A DNA stretch of 64,000 nucleotides from Bacillus sp. AFS055030 (GCF_002574545.1 NZ_NUGT01000009.1:9798-73797), one strand, 5' to 3'. Positions 1 to 9,469 are shown, counted from the stretch's first letter. Made by a program: numbers and translations. Notes: generated from the sequence alone by a model not told the origin.

Positions 1-22
1 CATAAATTTTTGTACTTTTTAT

Positions 23-460
23 TTAAATTTCTTCACAAAATTGATCGAAGTAATTTTGAAGTTTTTGAATAACTTGCATCGGATCATGACCTTCTATTTC
101 ATGACGCTCAACCATCGCAACAAGTTCACCGTCTTTTAAAAGTGCAAATGACGGAGATGATGGTGCTTTACCAGTAAAATATTCACGAGCTTTCGCAGTA
201 GCTTCTTTATCTTGCCCTGCAAACACAGTTACTAATTGATCAGGTCTTGCATCATAGTGAACTGAGTGTGCTGCTGCTGGGCGAGCAATACCACCTGCAC
301 AACCACAAACTGAGTTTACCATTACAAGTGTAGTGCCTTTCTTTTCAAGCGCTTGTTCAACTTCCTCTGGTGTTTTTAACTCTGTATAACCAGCCGCTAC
401 GATTTCTTGACGTGCAGTATGGACAACATCATTCATAAAAAAATTAAAATTCATATTCAT
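23..460 (-). CDS. brxB: Bacilliredoxin BrxB (YphP/YqiW family)
   Basis: A 145-residue thioredoxin-fold protein with the Cys-Gly-Cys motif typical of bacilliredoxins at residues 52-54, inside [10 protein letters not shown]. The family removes bacillithiol from S-bacillithiolated cytosolic proteins; the first Cys attacks the mixed disulfide. Length and N-terminus match the BrxA/BrxB family, and the position beside the bkd region matches B. subtilis yqiW. The start is set by an AAGGAG Shine-Dalgarno 7 nt upstream of the ATG. It is transcribed alone, in the same direction as the genes upstream of it. BrxB rather than BrxA is inferred from context. Confidence 0.93.
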   Translation of the reverse strand: MNMNFNFFMNDVVHTARQEIVAAGYTELKTPEEVEQALEKKGTTLVMVNSVCGCAGGIARPAAAHSVHYDARPDQLVTVFAGQDKEATAKAREYFTGKAPSSPSFALLKDGELVAMVERHEIEGHDPMQVIQKLQNYFDQFCEEI

Positions 461-569
461 TTCATCTACTCCTTACATGCTTTTTCTCATCTTACCAATT
501 TAGCGGCTATTAATTCAAGCTTTTAAACCTGCTAGTTTAATTATTTCAATTAATCTTTTAACGCCTTAA

Positions 570-881
570 TTATTCATTCACTAACTCTACGATTACATTC
601 GGTAAATGAGCTAAAGTAGATATGGCGTATTGATAATCTTCATTTAGTTCTTCAACAACTCGTATAACAGTGACAAATGGATTTTTTACGACAAACTGAT
701 CAATCTTTTCCACATCTCCTGCAATAAATAAAACTTTTGCATCAATTTTATTTTTTAATCCGATTGAATGTAATTTTGATAATACATTTTTCATCAGCTC
801 TTCTTCTTGCTCACTAGCACCTTCTAAAATGATACAGTCCCAACTTAATAATTTAAGCTGATCAAAAAGAAGTCCGTCCAT
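570..881 (-). CDS. Hypothetical protein, 103 aa
   Basis: Family not recognised. The frame is open further upstream, but a strong GGAGGGAGAGAT ribosome-binding site directly before the ATG at 881 (protein starting MDGLLFDQL) favours this start. The protein is soluble and acidic with alternating strand and helix segments; a central VLFIAGDVEKIDQF stretch and a C-terminal LPNVIVELVNE suggest a small alpha/beta fold. No signal peptide, membrane segment or metal motif is visible. It stands alone between brxB and a small membrane protein. The clear SD supports a real gene; the function is unknown. Confidence 0.62.
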   Translation of the reverse strand: MDGLLFDQLKLLSWDCIILEGASEQEEELMKNVLSKLHSIGLKNKIDAKVLFIAGDVEKIDQFVVKNPFVTVIRVVEELNEDYQYAISTLAHLPNVIVELVNE

Positions 882-972
882 ATCTCTCCCTCCATATCGC
901 TTGTTTATACAAATATATGAGGAAATGAACGAAAGCATACTTTTTTAGTATGAAATGATAAAACTCTAATAC

Positions 973-1233
973 TTAAGCTTCTCCAATACCGAACGCCATT
1001 AGTAAAAAGAAAAAGAATACAAAGGATATACTATTTAAGACAGTGCCAAGAATGATATTTGTAAGCTTTTTTGAGAGGAATGCAAAAATTACCCCTGTTA
1101 TTGATAAAACTAGGAAACAGAAAAGAAATATGCCCAGCTGTTTTGTATGACCTTCGATAAAAAGAGATAGTATTATACTTATACCAACCATCATCAAAGA
1201 AAGCCTACCATATTTATTCAAATAACTCCCCAT
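973..1233 (-). CDS. Small integral membrane protein, 86 aa
   Basis: Three hydrophobic segments of 17-20 residues can be drawn (roughly 13-30, 34-52, 59-82), ending in a Phe-rich stretch and a short GIGEA tail, so this is a small polytopic membrane protein. No family is recognised. The ribosome-binding site is poor: GCGAGG abuts the ATG at 1233, so the tandem ATG at codons 14-15 could be used instead. It lies between the 103-aa unknown protein and an MFS transporter. No function is proposed. Confidence 0.5.
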   Translation of the reverse strand: MGSYLNKYGRLSLMMVGISIILSLFIEGHTKQLGIFLFCFLVLSITGVIFAFLSKKLTNIILGTVLNSISFVFFFFLLMAFGIGEA

Positions 1234-1323
1234 CCTCGCTATTTTTATTCTTACATTAAATGTATCACAATTAGTTACTGGAAATGAATGGAAAGTTAAT
1301 ATTTAAAAGGAAGTACCATAAAA

Positions 1324-1350
1324 AAAAGAACGCCTTTAAAACGTTCTTTT
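1324..1350 (-). terminator. Rho-independent terminator of the MFS gene
   Basis: A 9-bp perfect inverted repeat (AAAAGAACG / CGTTCTTTT) with a 9-nt loop is followed on the minus strand by a run of T. The stem overlaps the last bases of the transporter gene's stop codon. Confidence 0.85.
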
Positions 1351-2599
1351 AAGAATTAACTGTTAACTTTGTATCCGATCCAACCTTGACTTCTTTTCTT
1401 TTCTGAAAAAGTCGATTTACAAAAAACATCATTGGAAAACTGATAAAAGCGATTGCACTAATTATAACAAATCCACGGCCGCCATTTTCGTATCCAAAGT
1501 ATGCTAATAAGCTTCCACCGAGCGCCGGGCCGAATACGAAACCAAGTTTTGAGAATCCCATTGCCCCAAAATAAGTTCCTTTTAATTCTTCAGGAGCTAG
1601 TTGATCGACAAAGACATCTGTAAATGTAAATGCAAATATTTCTCCTACAGTTAACACGATCATAACAATTGCTAATAAGAAAAAATTAGTAAATAACCCA
1701 AATCCAGCAACAGCTAGACTGACAATCACATTACCAATCATCATCGATACAGTAGGTGAAAAATTCTTCATCCTACTTACAATTGGGAATTGAAGTATTA
1801 CTACCGTTACTGCATTGATTGTTGTTAAATACGCATACAATTTAACGCCATTATGAAACTGTGGTGCATTCGCAAAATATTGAGACATTGTTGAAAAGCT
1901 TTGGGAATAACCAAGACCATAAAAACAAATTGTTAGAATCGTTAAAGCAAAGATGATATCCTTCCGTAAAATTGAAAACGACGCCTTCATCGAAACTTTG
2001 TTAGTTGTTGAAGAAGATTTTCCATCTCCACTTTTATACTTAGATAACATAAATAATAATGTTAAACCATAAATAAAGTACACAATTCCAGATAACACAA
2101 ATGGTAAAGTGCTTTTGGAACTTCCTAGATATAATCCAACTAGAGGGCCTACTGCAACCCCAACATTAATAGCAGCATACCGCAAATTAAAGACTAACAG
2201 TTTTGACTTCTCGTCAGTTAGATCAGAAAGTAATGCTCTTGAAGAAGGTTCGAAAAATGATGAACAAATATTTAAGATCGAGTTCAATACGAAAAACCAG
2301 GCAAATGAATTTCCTAGTCCAAAACCAACTAATGTAATAGACCATAAAAAAATACTCGATAATAAAATCGTTTTCCTTCCTAAACGGTCAGAAAGAGTTC
2401 CTCCAATAAAGCTGAAAAATACCCCTAAAAAAGATGAAACGGTTAGCATAAGCCCAACCATTGCAGGTGAAATCTGTTTAACTGAAGTTAAATAAATAGC
2501 TAAAAACGGCATACTTACTGTGCTAGCGAATCGAACGAATAATGTTCCAATCACAATATTCCAAGCAACAGGATGCACAGCCGATAAATTTTTAAACAT
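1349..2599 (-). CDS. MFS drug/sugar-type transporter, 416 aa
   Basis: About 12 hydrophobic segments in two six-helix halves separated by a charged central loop (around residues 185-210, KYKSGDGKSSSTTNKVSMK). The major facilitator signature GTLSDRLGRK lies between helices 2 and 3, around residues 67-76, as in multidrug-efflux MFS proteins of the YttB/MdtG type. It should act as a proton-coupled exporter in the cytoplasmic membrane; the substrate cannot be read from sequence. The ATG at 2599 follows a GGGGGGAT ribosome-binding site. It forms a single-gene transcription unit with its own terminator and no adjacent regulator. Confidence 0.85.
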   Translation of the reverse strand: MFKNLSAVHPVAWNIVIGTLFVRFASTVSMPFLAIYLTSVKQISPAMVGLMLTVSSFLGVFFSFIGGTLSDRLGRKTILLSSIFLWSITLVGFGLGNSFAWFFVLNSILNICSSFFEPSSRALLSDLTDEKSKLLVFNLRYAAINVGVAVGPLVGLYLGSSKSTLPFVLSGIVYFIYGLTLLFMLSKYKSGDGKSSSTTNKVSMKASFSILRKDIIFALTILTICFYGLGYSQSFSTMSQYFANAPQFHNGVKLYAYLTTINAVTVVILQFPIVSRMKNFSPTVSMMIGNVIVSLAVAGFGLFTNFFLLAIVMIVLTVGEIFAFTFTDVFVDQLAPEELKGTYFGAMGFSKLGFVFGPALGGSLLAYFGYENGGRGFVIISAIAFISFPMMFFVNRLFQKRKEVKVGSDTKLTVNS

Positions 2600-2792
2600 C
2601 TTATCCCCCCTATTCCTCTAAGATGTCACATATTTGTAAATTATCTTACAAATGTTACTGTTTGTAAAGGTTTTAGGTTTAGGGATCTCTCATTGAACGA
2701 AAGGTTTGGTAAGAATGTGGGAAAAGAGTTTGAACACCCAATTATAGAAATTCTAGAGTTATTTTAAATAAGGAAAATATAGGATTGCCTAA

Positions 2793-3275
2793 CTAGTCTC
2801 TATTTTTTTTGTTTTTCATATCTCGATAAAGATTGTCTTTTAATATTGCCATGAATCGGTTATTACTATTATCAATCACTTCAAAACCGTATTTGCGGTA
2901 TAAGTTGTGAGCATCTTTTGTTCCAAGTAAAAATGTTCGTACGGTTGATAGTTTTTCATAACTCATAATTTGGGCCATTAACCATTTTGATAAGCCTTGT
3001 TTACGATATTTTGGGAGAATAAATACGTCTGCTAAATAAGCAAATGTGACGCCATCTGATACTACTCTTGCGAAACCTACTTGTGTTGGTTTACTTTCTT
3101 CTGGATTCCCCTTGTAAACACCAAAACAGAAAGATCCTTCAATAAATCGATCAATGTACTCATAAGGTATTTCATTTGCCCAATATGAATCTTTGTCTAA
3201 AAAGTTATAAATAACTTCTCGGTTTAATAATTCCTTATTAGTTGATATGTAATAACCGTTTTGTTCAACTAGCAC
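2793..3275 (-). CDS. GNAT family N-acetyltransferase, 160 aa
   Basis: A GNAT fold: after N-terminal helices, strand beta-4 FARVVSDGVTFAYLADVFI leads into the acetyl-CoA loop LPKYRKQGLSKWLM (an R-x-x-G-L variant of the Q/RxxGxG/A motif). A C-terminal YRKYGFEVID strand-helix unit is typical of the family. The reading frame has GTG codons at 3284 and 3275; only 3275 has proper spacing (8 nt) from AAGGAG, so it is chosen. The substrate is unknown. Single gene, not obviously linked to the bkd operon, which terminates downstream of it. Confidence 0.85.
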   Translation of the reverse strand: MLVEQNGYYISTNKELLNREVIYNFLDKDSYWANEIPYEYIDRFIEGSFCFGVYKGNPEESKPTQVGFARVVSDGVTFAYLADVFILPKYRKQGLSKWLMAQIMSYEKLSTVRTFLLGTKDAHNLYRKYGFEVIDNSNNRFMAILKDNLYRDMKNKKNRD

Positions 3276-3386
3276 AAATTCCACTCCTTGTTAATTACAG
3301 AATTTTATAATTATTTAGTCATTATAACATGGGGATTTCAATTGTACGATTAACTCCTTTTGCCTTTCAACTTTTTTTACAAAAAT

Positions 3387-3416
3387 AAAGAGGTTGCCCC
3401 TTAAGACAACCTCTTT
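3387..3416 (-). terminator. Terminator of the bkd operon
   Basis: A 10-bp perfect stem (AAAGAGGTTG / CAACCTCTTT) with a 10-nt loop lies 10 nt past the bkdB stop codon. It is followed on the minus strand by a short A/T tail. Confidence 0.88.
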
Positions 3417-3426
3417 TGTTTAAAAA

Positions 3427-4761
3427 TTAGTATACGCTCGTATTTTCTTTTGTTGTATTTTCTAGAATTTCTTTTACTCTTCCTAAGAATTTACCACAAA
3501 TGAATCCGTCAAGTACGCGGTGATCAAGAGATAAACATAGGTTAACCATGTCGCGAACGCCAATCATTCCATTTACAACAGATGGACGTTTTACGATGCT
3601 TTCGATTTGTAAAATTGCAGCTTGTGGATAGTTAATGATACCTGCACTTTGAACACTACCAAATGATCCAGTGTTATTTACAGTGAATGTGCCACCTTGC
3701 ATTTCGTCTGATTTTAATTTACCAGTACGAACTTTTGTAGCTAATTCAGTAATTTCTCGTGCAATACCTTTGATTGTTTTCTCATCAGCATTTTTAATAA
3801 CTGGAACAAATAATGCATCGTCCGTTGCAACAGCGATCGATAAGTTAATATCTTTCTTTTGGATGATTTTGTCTCCAGCCCACATTGAATTAATCATTGG
3901 GTATTCTTTAAGTGCTTGCGCTACAGCTTTAACAAAGAATGCGAAGAATGTTAAAGAGAAACCTTCTTTTTGTTTGAAAGAATCTTTAATGCTGTTTCTG
4001 TAATTTACTAAGTTTGTAACATCTACTTCAATCATCATCCAAGCATGTGGAGCTTCATGTTTACTACGTAACATATTTGAAGCAATTGCCTTACGTACAC
4101 CTGTAACTGGAATTTCAATATCGCCAACTGCTGTAGGAATAACAGGTGCTGGTGGTGCAGCAGGTGTTTTCGCTACTTGGGCAGCAGGAGCAGTTTGTGC
4201 TACTACTGGTTGAGCAGGAGTTTCAACTGCAACAGGTGCTGGTGCTGCTTGAGGCACACCATTTGCAATTGCATTTAAAACATCTTTTCGAGTAACTCGA
4301 CCATTATTTCCTGTACCAGGAATTAATGAAAGATCTAAATTATTTTCTTGTGCTAAACGAAGTACAGCCGGTGAATAACGTACTTTACCAGACTCATCAG
4401 TTTTAGCAATCGTTTGAACCGGTGCAGCAGCTACAGGAGTTTGTACTGGTGCTACAGGTGCAGTTTTTTCAACAGGTTTAGTTTCTTCGACTGTTGTAGC
4501 AGCTACTTCATCAGAAGCTCCTTCAACTTCAATCGTACAAATGATTTCACCAACAGCTAAAGTTTCACCTTCACCTGCGATTAATTCTTTAATCACACCA
4601 GAAAATGAAGATGGTACTTCAGCATTAACTTTATCTGTCATAACTTCAGCAAGTGGATCGTATTTATTTACACGATCTCCTACTTTTACTAACCAAGTAC
4701 TAATTGTACCCTCAGTTACACTTTCACCTAATTGAGGCATTTTAATATTTTCGATCATCAT
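3427..4761 (-). CDS. bkdB: Branched-chain 2-oxoacid dehydrogenase E2 (dihydrolipoyl acyltransferase)
   Basis: E2 core of the branched-chain keto-acid dehydrogenase complex, transferring the acyl group from lipoyl to CoA. Domains: lipoyl domain about residues 3-78 with the lipoylated Lys44 in MTDKVNAE; an Ala/Pro-rich linker; peripheral-subunit-binding domain (RYSPAVLRLAQENNL...GRVTRKDV) around 133-170; a second Ala/Pro linker; then the catalytic acetyltransferase domain ending in the active-site DHRVLDG. The frame opens at a TTG at 4779, but AAAGGGGG sits just before the ATG at 4761 (ATG-ATG; 4758 is an alternative). Last gene of the operon, immediately before its terminator. Confidence 0.96.
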   Translation of the reverse strand: MMIENIKMPQLGESVTEGTISTWLVKVGDRVNKYDPLAEVMTDKVNAEVPSSFSGVIKELIAGEGETLAVGEIICTIEVEGASDEVAATTVEETKPVEKTAPVAPVQTPVAAAPVQTIAKTDESGKVRYSPAVLRLAQENNLDLSLIPGTGNNGRVTRKDVLNAIANGVPQAAPAPVAVETPAQPVVAQTAPAAQVAKTPAAPPAPVIPTAVGDIEIPVTGVRKAIASNMLRSKHEAPHAWMMIEVDVTNLVNYRNSIKDSFKQKEGFSLTFFAFFVKAVAQALKEYPMINSMWAGDKIIQKKDINLSIAVATDDALFVPVIKNADEKTIKGIAREITELATKVRTGKLKSDEMQGGTFTVNNTGSFGSVQSAGIINYPQAAILQIESIVKRPSVVNGMIGVRDMVNLCLSLDHRVLDGFICGKFLGRVKEILENTTKENTSVY

Positions 4762-4788
4762 TATGTCCCCCTTTTTCAAACAGTGCCA

Positions 4789-5772
4789 TTAAAATGCTGC
4801 AAGTTCTCTAGCCGCTTTTTCTACTTTATCTGGATTAACCATGAAGAATTTTTCCATTGTAGGAGAGTAAGGCATTGCCGGAACATCAGGGCCAGCAAGG
4901 CGTGCGATTGGCGCATCTAACTCAAATAAGCAATTTTCAGCAATAATTGCTGCAACTTCGCTCATGATACTTCCTTCTTTATTATCTTCAGTTACTAATA
5001 AAACTTTTCCTGTTTTAGAAGCAGCTTCGATAATAGATTCTTTATCTAATGGATAAATTGTACGTAAATCTAATACATGTACAGAAATACCATCTTGAGC
5101 TAATTTCTCAGCAGCTTGAAGAGCAAAATGTACACATAATCCGTAAGTGATGATTGTAATATCTTCACCTTCACGTTTTACATCAGCTTTACCAATTGGA
5201 AGTACATAATCAGTTTCAGGTACTTCACCTTTAATTAAACGATAAGCACGTTTATGCTCAAAGAAAATTACTGGGTCATTATCACGAATTGCTGCTTTTA
5301 ATAATCCTTTAACATCATAAGGAGTAGAAGGCATGACAATTTTTAATCCTGGTTGACCTGCAAATACCTTTTCAACAGATTGAGAATGATAAAGTGCCCC
5401 GTGTACACCGCCTCCATAAGGAGCACGAATCGTAATAGGACAAGTCCAGTCATTGTTTGAACGGTAACGAATTCTTGATGCCTCAGAAATAATTTGGTTT
5501 ACTGCAGGCATGATGAAATCAGCAAATTGCATTTCAGCTACTGGTCTAAGTCCGTACATTGCAGCACCAATACCAACACCCGCAATTGCAGATTCTGCAA
5601 GTGGTGTATCTAATACTCGATCCTCACCAAATTGATCATATAGACCATGAGTCGCTTTAAATACTCCACCTTTTAATCCAACGTCTTCCCCTAATACAAA
5701 TACCTTTGGATCGCGTTCCATTTCCTCTTTTAACGCTAAAGTTACTGCATCTATATAAGAAATTACTGCCAT
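4789..5772 (-). CDS. bkdAB: Branched-chain 2-oxoacid dehydrogenase E1 beta
   Basis: Beta subunit of the thiamine-diphosphate-dependent E1 that decarboxylates 2-oxoisovalerate, 2-oxoisocaproate and 2-oxo-3-methylvalerate. The 327 residues match the family length. Visible hallmarks: VFVLGEDVGLKGGVFKAT near the N-terminus (TPP-contacting Glu), ETPLAES-type LDTPLAESAI, EMQFADFI, and YHSQSVEKVF. The C-terminal transketolase-like domain contains TEDNKEGSIMSEVAA. The gene lies 16 nt downstream of bkdAA and 27 nt upstream of bkdB. It should form an alpha2beta2 heterotetramer with BkdAA. Confidence 0.96.
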   Translation of the reverse strand: MAVISYIDAVTLALKEEMERDPKVFVLGEDVGLKGGVFKATHGLYDQFGEDRVLDTPLAESAIAGVGIGAAMYGLRPVAEMQFADFIMPAVNQIISEASRIRYRSNNDWTCPITIRAPYGGGVHGALYHSQSVEKVFAGQPGLKIVMPSTPYDVKGLLKAAIRDNDPVIFFEHKRAYRLIKGEVPETDYVLPIGKADVKREGEDITIITYGLCVHFALQAAEKLAQDGISVHVLDLRTIYPLDKESIIEAASKTGKVLLVTEDNKEGSIMSEVAAIIAENCLFELDAPIARLAGPDVPAMPYSPTMEKFFMVNPDKVEKAARELAAF

Positions 5773-5788
5773 ATTGTCCTACCCCCTC

Positions 5789-6793
5789 TTATTCTTCGTA
5801 AACAAACTTCAATGCATGCTCAGGTGCTGCATATGGAGCGTTTTCTGCGTAGTCAGTTGCTTCATCAACGATTGCACGAATTTTTGTATCTATTTCTTTT
5901 TCTATTTCTTCTGTTAACACACCAACTTCATGAAGATACTTAGCAAATGTAAATAAGCAATCTTTGCTTTTTGCTTCTTCTACTTCTTCACGAGAACGGT
6001 AAATACGATCATCATCATCACTAGAGTGTGCAGTTAATCGATAAGATACAGCTTCGATTAATGTTGGTCCTTCACCACGACGTGCACGGTCAACTGCTTC
6101 TTTTGTTACACGATAAACTTCTAAAGGATCATTTCCATCAACAGTGAAACCAGGCATACCATATCCAATTGCACGATCAGATACTTTTTCACAAGCTAAT
6201 TGTTTCTCAATCGGAACTGAGATCGCATATTTGTTATTTTCACACATGAAAATTACTGGTAACTTATGTACACCAGCAAAGTTTGCACCTTCATGGAAAT
6301 CACCTTGGTTAGAAGAGCCTTCACCAAATGAAACCCAAGAGACAATATCTTTACCTTCCATTTTTGCAGCTAGTGCTACACCAACAGCATGAGGTACTTG
6401 AGTTGTAACTGGAGATGAACCTGTAACGATACGGTTTTTCTTTTGTCCAAAGTGACCTGGCATTTGACGACCACCAGAGTTTGGATCTTCTGCTTTTGCA
6501 AAGCCAGAAAGCATTAATTCTTTTGCAGTCATTCCAAATTGTAAAACAACACCCATATCACGGTAATATGGTAATACGTAATCTTTTGTATTATCTAATG
6601 CGTAAGCTGATCCAACTTGTGCTGCTTCTTGTCCTTGACAAGAAATAACGAACGGAATTTTACCAGCACGATTTAATAACCACATACGCTCATCAATACG
6701 ACGTGCCATTAGCATTGTTTCATACATACTAAGAACATCATCATTTGATAGACCAAGCTGTTCATGACGGTTTGAAGTTGTAACCTTTTCCAT
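5789..6793 (-). CDS. bkdAA: Branched-chain 2-oxoacid dehydrogenase E1 alpha
   Basis: Alpha subunit of the E1 decarboxylase. The TPP/Mg motif runs from FGEGSSNQGDFHEG to CENNKYAISVP around residues 157-190 (GDG-type start with a CENN end). A Ser-containing phosphorylation-loop-like segment YRLTAHSSDDDDRIYRS follows, as in other E1-alpha proteins. Family length (334 aa). The ATG at 6793 is preceded by AAAGGGGGA. The gap to lpdV upstream is 97 nt, larger than the other intraoperon gaps here, and carries a long hairpin and a cre-like sequence. Confidence 0.96.
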   Translation of the reverse strand: MEKVTTSNRHEQLGLSNDDVLSMYETMLMARRIDERMWLLNRAGKIPFVISCQGQEAAQVGSAYALDNTKDYVLPYYRDMGVVLQFGMTAKELMLSGFAKAEDPNSGGRQMPGHFGQKKNRIVTGSSPVTTQVPHAVGVALAAKMEGKDIVSWVSFGEGSSNQGDFHEGANFAGVHKLPVIFMCENNKYAISVPIEKQLACEKVSDRAIGYGMPGFTVDGNDPLEVYRVTKEAVDRARRGEGPTLIEAVSYRLTAHSSDDDDRIYRSREEVEEAKSKDCLFTFAKYLHEVGVLTEEIEKEIDTKIRAIVDEATDYAENAPYAAPEHALKFVYEE

Positions 6794-6822
6794 AAATATC
6801 CCCCTTTTACCACATACATGTG

Positions 6823-6836
6823 TGGAAGCGTTTTAA
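6823..6836. promoter_or_regulatory. Possible CcpA (cre) site between lpdV and bkdAA
   Basis: TGGAAGCGTTTTAA fits the cre consensus TGNAANCGNWNNCA at all but one defined position (A for C near the end). It lies inside the operon rather than at the promoter, so it could act only as a roadblock, or be chance. Confidence 0.3.
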
Positions 6837-6849
6837 ATCATTATAGTGA

Positions 6850-6880
6850 TGAAATGTAGAGATTTGCTCTCTACATTTCA
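6850..6880. repeat. 13-bp intraoperon inverted repeat (hairpin) in bkd
   Basis: A perfect 13-bp stem (TGAAATGTAGAGA / TCTCTACATTTCA) with a 5-nt loop lies in the lpdV-bkdAA gap. A T run follows only on the plus strand, so for the bkd mRNA it looks like a stabilising or processing hairpin more than a terminator. Confidence 0.75.
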
Positions 6881-6890
6881 ATTTTTTAAA

Positions 6891-8312
6891 TTAAGAGTGA
6901 ATTGCTAATCCTTCTACAGCAAGTGCTGCTTCACCAATAGCTTCAGATAATGAAGGATGTGGATGAATTGTATGAGAAATTTCCCAAGCCGTTGCATCTA
7001 ATACACGTGCTAAGCCTGCCTCAGAAATCATATCAGTTACATGAGGTCCAATCATATGGACACCTAGTAGATCATTTGTCTCTTCATCAACGATAATTTT
7101 AACAAATCCATCATGCTCACCGTAAACTAAAGCTTTACCGATTGCACGGAATGAGAATTTTCCTTTTTTAACTGTATAGCCTTTTTCTTTCGCTTCACGT
7201 TCAGTTAAACCAACAGATGCAACTTCTGGATTACTATATACACATTTACTAACCATTGTTGGATCTAAAGGAAGTGGTGAATTACCTGCAATATGCTCAA
7301 CTGCAATTGTACCTTCTCTTGAAGCAACATGTGCTAATTGTAAACCACCAATTACATCACCAATCGCGTAAATATGTGATTCTTTCGTTTGGTAATTAGC
7401 ATTTGTTTGGATAAATCCATTTTCAACTACGATGTCAGTATTTTCTAGGCCGATTCCTTCAACATTCGCTTGACGGCCAACTGATACTAACATTTTTTCA
7501 GCAGTGAAAGATTTCTCAGTATCTTTATGAAGGGCATTAATTCTTACGCCATTATCGATTACTAAAGTTTCAGCTAAAACTTTCGCATCCGTAACTAATT
7601 TAATGCCTTTTTTCTTTAATAATCTTGTCATTTCTTTAGAAATTTCTTCGTCTTCTAAAGGTAAGATCGTTTTACTATACTCGATTACTGTTACCTCAAC
7701 ACCAAAATCTGCTAACATTGAAGCCCACTCAATACCGATTACACCGCCACCAACGATAATAATTGACGCTGGAAGTGACTCCATTTTTAACGCCTCGTCA
7801 GATGACATTACATGCTCACCATCAATTGTTAATCCAGGTAAAGACTTTGGTCTTGAACCAGTTGCGACTAATACATTCTTAGGAATTAGCATTTCGTTCT
7901 CGCTACCGTCGTTCATTTCTACTGAAATTGTTCCTGGCATTGGAGAGAAGATTGAAGGTCCTAAAATACGTCCCAATCCATTGTATACATCGATCTTACC
8001 TTGTTTCATTAAGTGTTCAACACCTTTATGAAGCCCGGCAACGATATTTTCTTTTCTTTGTTGTACTTTGCTAAAGTTTAATGTTACGCCTTCTGTTTCA
8101 ACACCAAACTCTTCACTTTTTTTAGCAGTTGAATAAACTTCTGCACTACGTAATAATGCTTTACTTGGGATACAGCCTGCATGTAAGCAAGTTCCACCTA
8201 GTTTATTTTTTTCTACTACTGCCACTTTTAATCCTAATTGAGAAGCACGAATAGCAGCTACATAGCCACCAGTACCGCCACCGAGTACGACTAAATCATA
8301 TTCTGTTGCCAT
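6891..8312 (-). CDS. lpdV: Dihydrolipoyl dehydrogenase (E3) of the Bkd complex
   Basis: FAD-dependent oxidoreductase that reoxidises the dihydrolipoyl arm of BkdB with NAD. N-terminal FAD-binding GGGTGGY at residues 11-17, redox disulfide Cys42/Cys47 in GGTCLHAGCIPSK, a second Rossmann motif GGGVIGIEWAS for NAD, and the C-terminal catalytic HPHPSLSEAIGEA (His-Glu pair). The 473 residues are normal for the family. The ATG at 8312 follows GAGGAGAATTT. Position between buk and bkdAA identifies it as the Bkd-dedicated E3 rather than PdhD. Confidence 0.96.
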   Translation of the reverse strand: MATEYDLVVLGGGTGGYVAAIRASQLGLKVAVVEKNKLGGTCLHAGCIPSKALLRSAEVYSTAKKSEEFGVETEGVTLNFSKVQQRKENIVAGLHKGVEHLMKQGKIDVYNGLGRILGPSIFSPMPGTISVEMNDGSENEMLIPKNVLVATGSRPKSLPGLTIDGEHVMSSDEALKMESLPASIIIVGGGVIGIEWASMLADFGVEVTVIEYSKTILPLEDEEISKEMTRLLKKKGIKLVTDAKVLAETLVIDNGVRINALHKDTEKSFTAEKMLVSVGRQANVEGIGLENTDIVVENGFIQTNANYQTKESHIYAIGDVIGGLQLAHVASREGTIAVEHIAGNSPLPLDPTMVSKCVYSNPEVASVGLTEREAKEKGYTVKKGKFSFRAIGKALVYGEHDGFVKIIVDEETNDLLGVHMIGPHVTDMISEAGLARVLDATAWEISHTIHPHPSLSEAIGEAALAVEGLAIHS

Positions 8313-8331
8313 GATGAAATTCTCCTCACAT

Positions 8332-9426
8332 TTATACTAAAGATTTAACTGCAAATTCTCCAGGATAGATTTTTGCTTCTTCTTCTTCACGAAGTACGCG
8401 AAGTGCACCTTCACAAAGAGCTTGAAGTTCATTTTCACCTGGTAAAACAATTACACGTGCCATCCATTTAACTCTTTTTGTTATTTCATTAACAATAAAA
8501 TCACTATAAGCAATTCCACCTGTTAATATAATTGCATCAATATTTCCTTCAAGAACAGCTGCCGCACTTCCAATTTCTTTTGCGACTTGGTAAGCCATTG
8601 CTTCATATACTAATGCAGCTTTTTCGTCACCATCTTCAATCATATTTTCGACTTTAATTGCATCAGCTGTACCAAGATAGCTTACTAAACCACCTTGACC
8701 AACCATCATTTTTTGAACTTCGTTAATATAGTAGTCACCAGAGAAACAAAGTTTTATTAAATCACCAATTGGTACAGTTCCAGCTCGCTCTGGGCTAAAA
8801 GGTCCTTCACCATCTAAACCGTTATTTACGTCAATTACGCGTCCTTTTTTATGAGCACCAACACTCACACCTCCACCCATGTGGGCGATAATAAGGTTTA
8901 AATCGTTATATGACTGTTCTAGTTGTTTTGACACTTTTCGTGCTACAGCTTTTTGGTTTAAAGCATGGAAAACACTTCTTCTTTCCATAAGTGATTGTCC
9001 GCTGATTCTTGCAACTGGATCTAATTCATCAACAACTACTGGATCAACAATAAATGCTGGGATGTTTAATCCTTGTGCAATCTCATTCGCAATGATCCCA
9101 CCCAGATTTGAAGCATGTTGCCCGCTATAACCAATTTTCAAATCTTCTAACATGATTTCATTTACTGCATAAGTTCCACCTTCGATTGGTCTTAGTAATC
9201 CTCCTCGACCACAAACAGCACTTAATTTAGAGATGTTAATACCTTCTTTGTGTAATACTTCTAAAATAACATTTTTTCTAAATTCATATTGATCAATTAT
9301 TGTTTTGTAATTATTTAATTCTTCATCGTCATGGCGTATTGTTTGTTCAAAAATTGGTTTTTCATCATCAAATACACCAACCTTTGTGGATGTGCTGCCA
9401 GGATTAATAACTAAAATACGATGCAT
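8332..9426 (-). CDS. buk: Butyrate (branched-chain acyl) kinase
   Basis: Acetate/butyrate kinase family: N-terminal phosphate-binding [14 protein letters not shown], then [36 protein letters not shown] and C-terminal ILTGGIAYS. With Ptb it converts branched-chain acyl-CoA to the acid via acyl-phosphate, yielding ATP. The frame opens at a GTG at 9435, too close to the SD; AAGGGAG is about 10 nt from the ATG at 9426, giving 364 aa, the family length. It lies between bcd and lpdV in the bkd operon. Confidence 0.95.
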   Translation of the reverse strand: MHRILVINPGSTSTKVGVFDDEKPIFEQTIRHDDEELNNYKTIIDQYEFRKNVILEVLHKEGINISKLSAVCGRGGLLRPIEGGTYAVNEIMLEDLKIGYSGQHASNLGGIIANEIAQGLNIPAFIVDPVVVDELDPVARISGQSLMERRSVFHALNQKAVARKVSKQLEQSYNDLNLIIAHMGGGVSVGAHKKGRVIDVNNGLDGEGPFSPERAGTVPIGDLIKLCFSGDYYINEVQKMMVGQGGLVSYLGTADAIKVENMIEDGDEKAALVYEAMAYQVAKEIGSAAAVLEGNIDAIILTGGIAYSDFIVNEITKRVKWMARVIVLPGENELQALCEGALRVLREEEEAKIYPGEFAVKSLV

Positions 9427-9469
9427 TGTCAACACTCTCCCTTCTAAGTTTACCTTACCTTTATAACTA

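Noticed and set aside
2109-2495. 128-aa plus-strand open frame inside the MFS gene
   Set aside because: Lies wholly antisense to a clear transporter gene, has no ribosome-binding site, and its Pro/Lys/Thr/Ser-rich translation is the usual shadow of a membrane protein gene.
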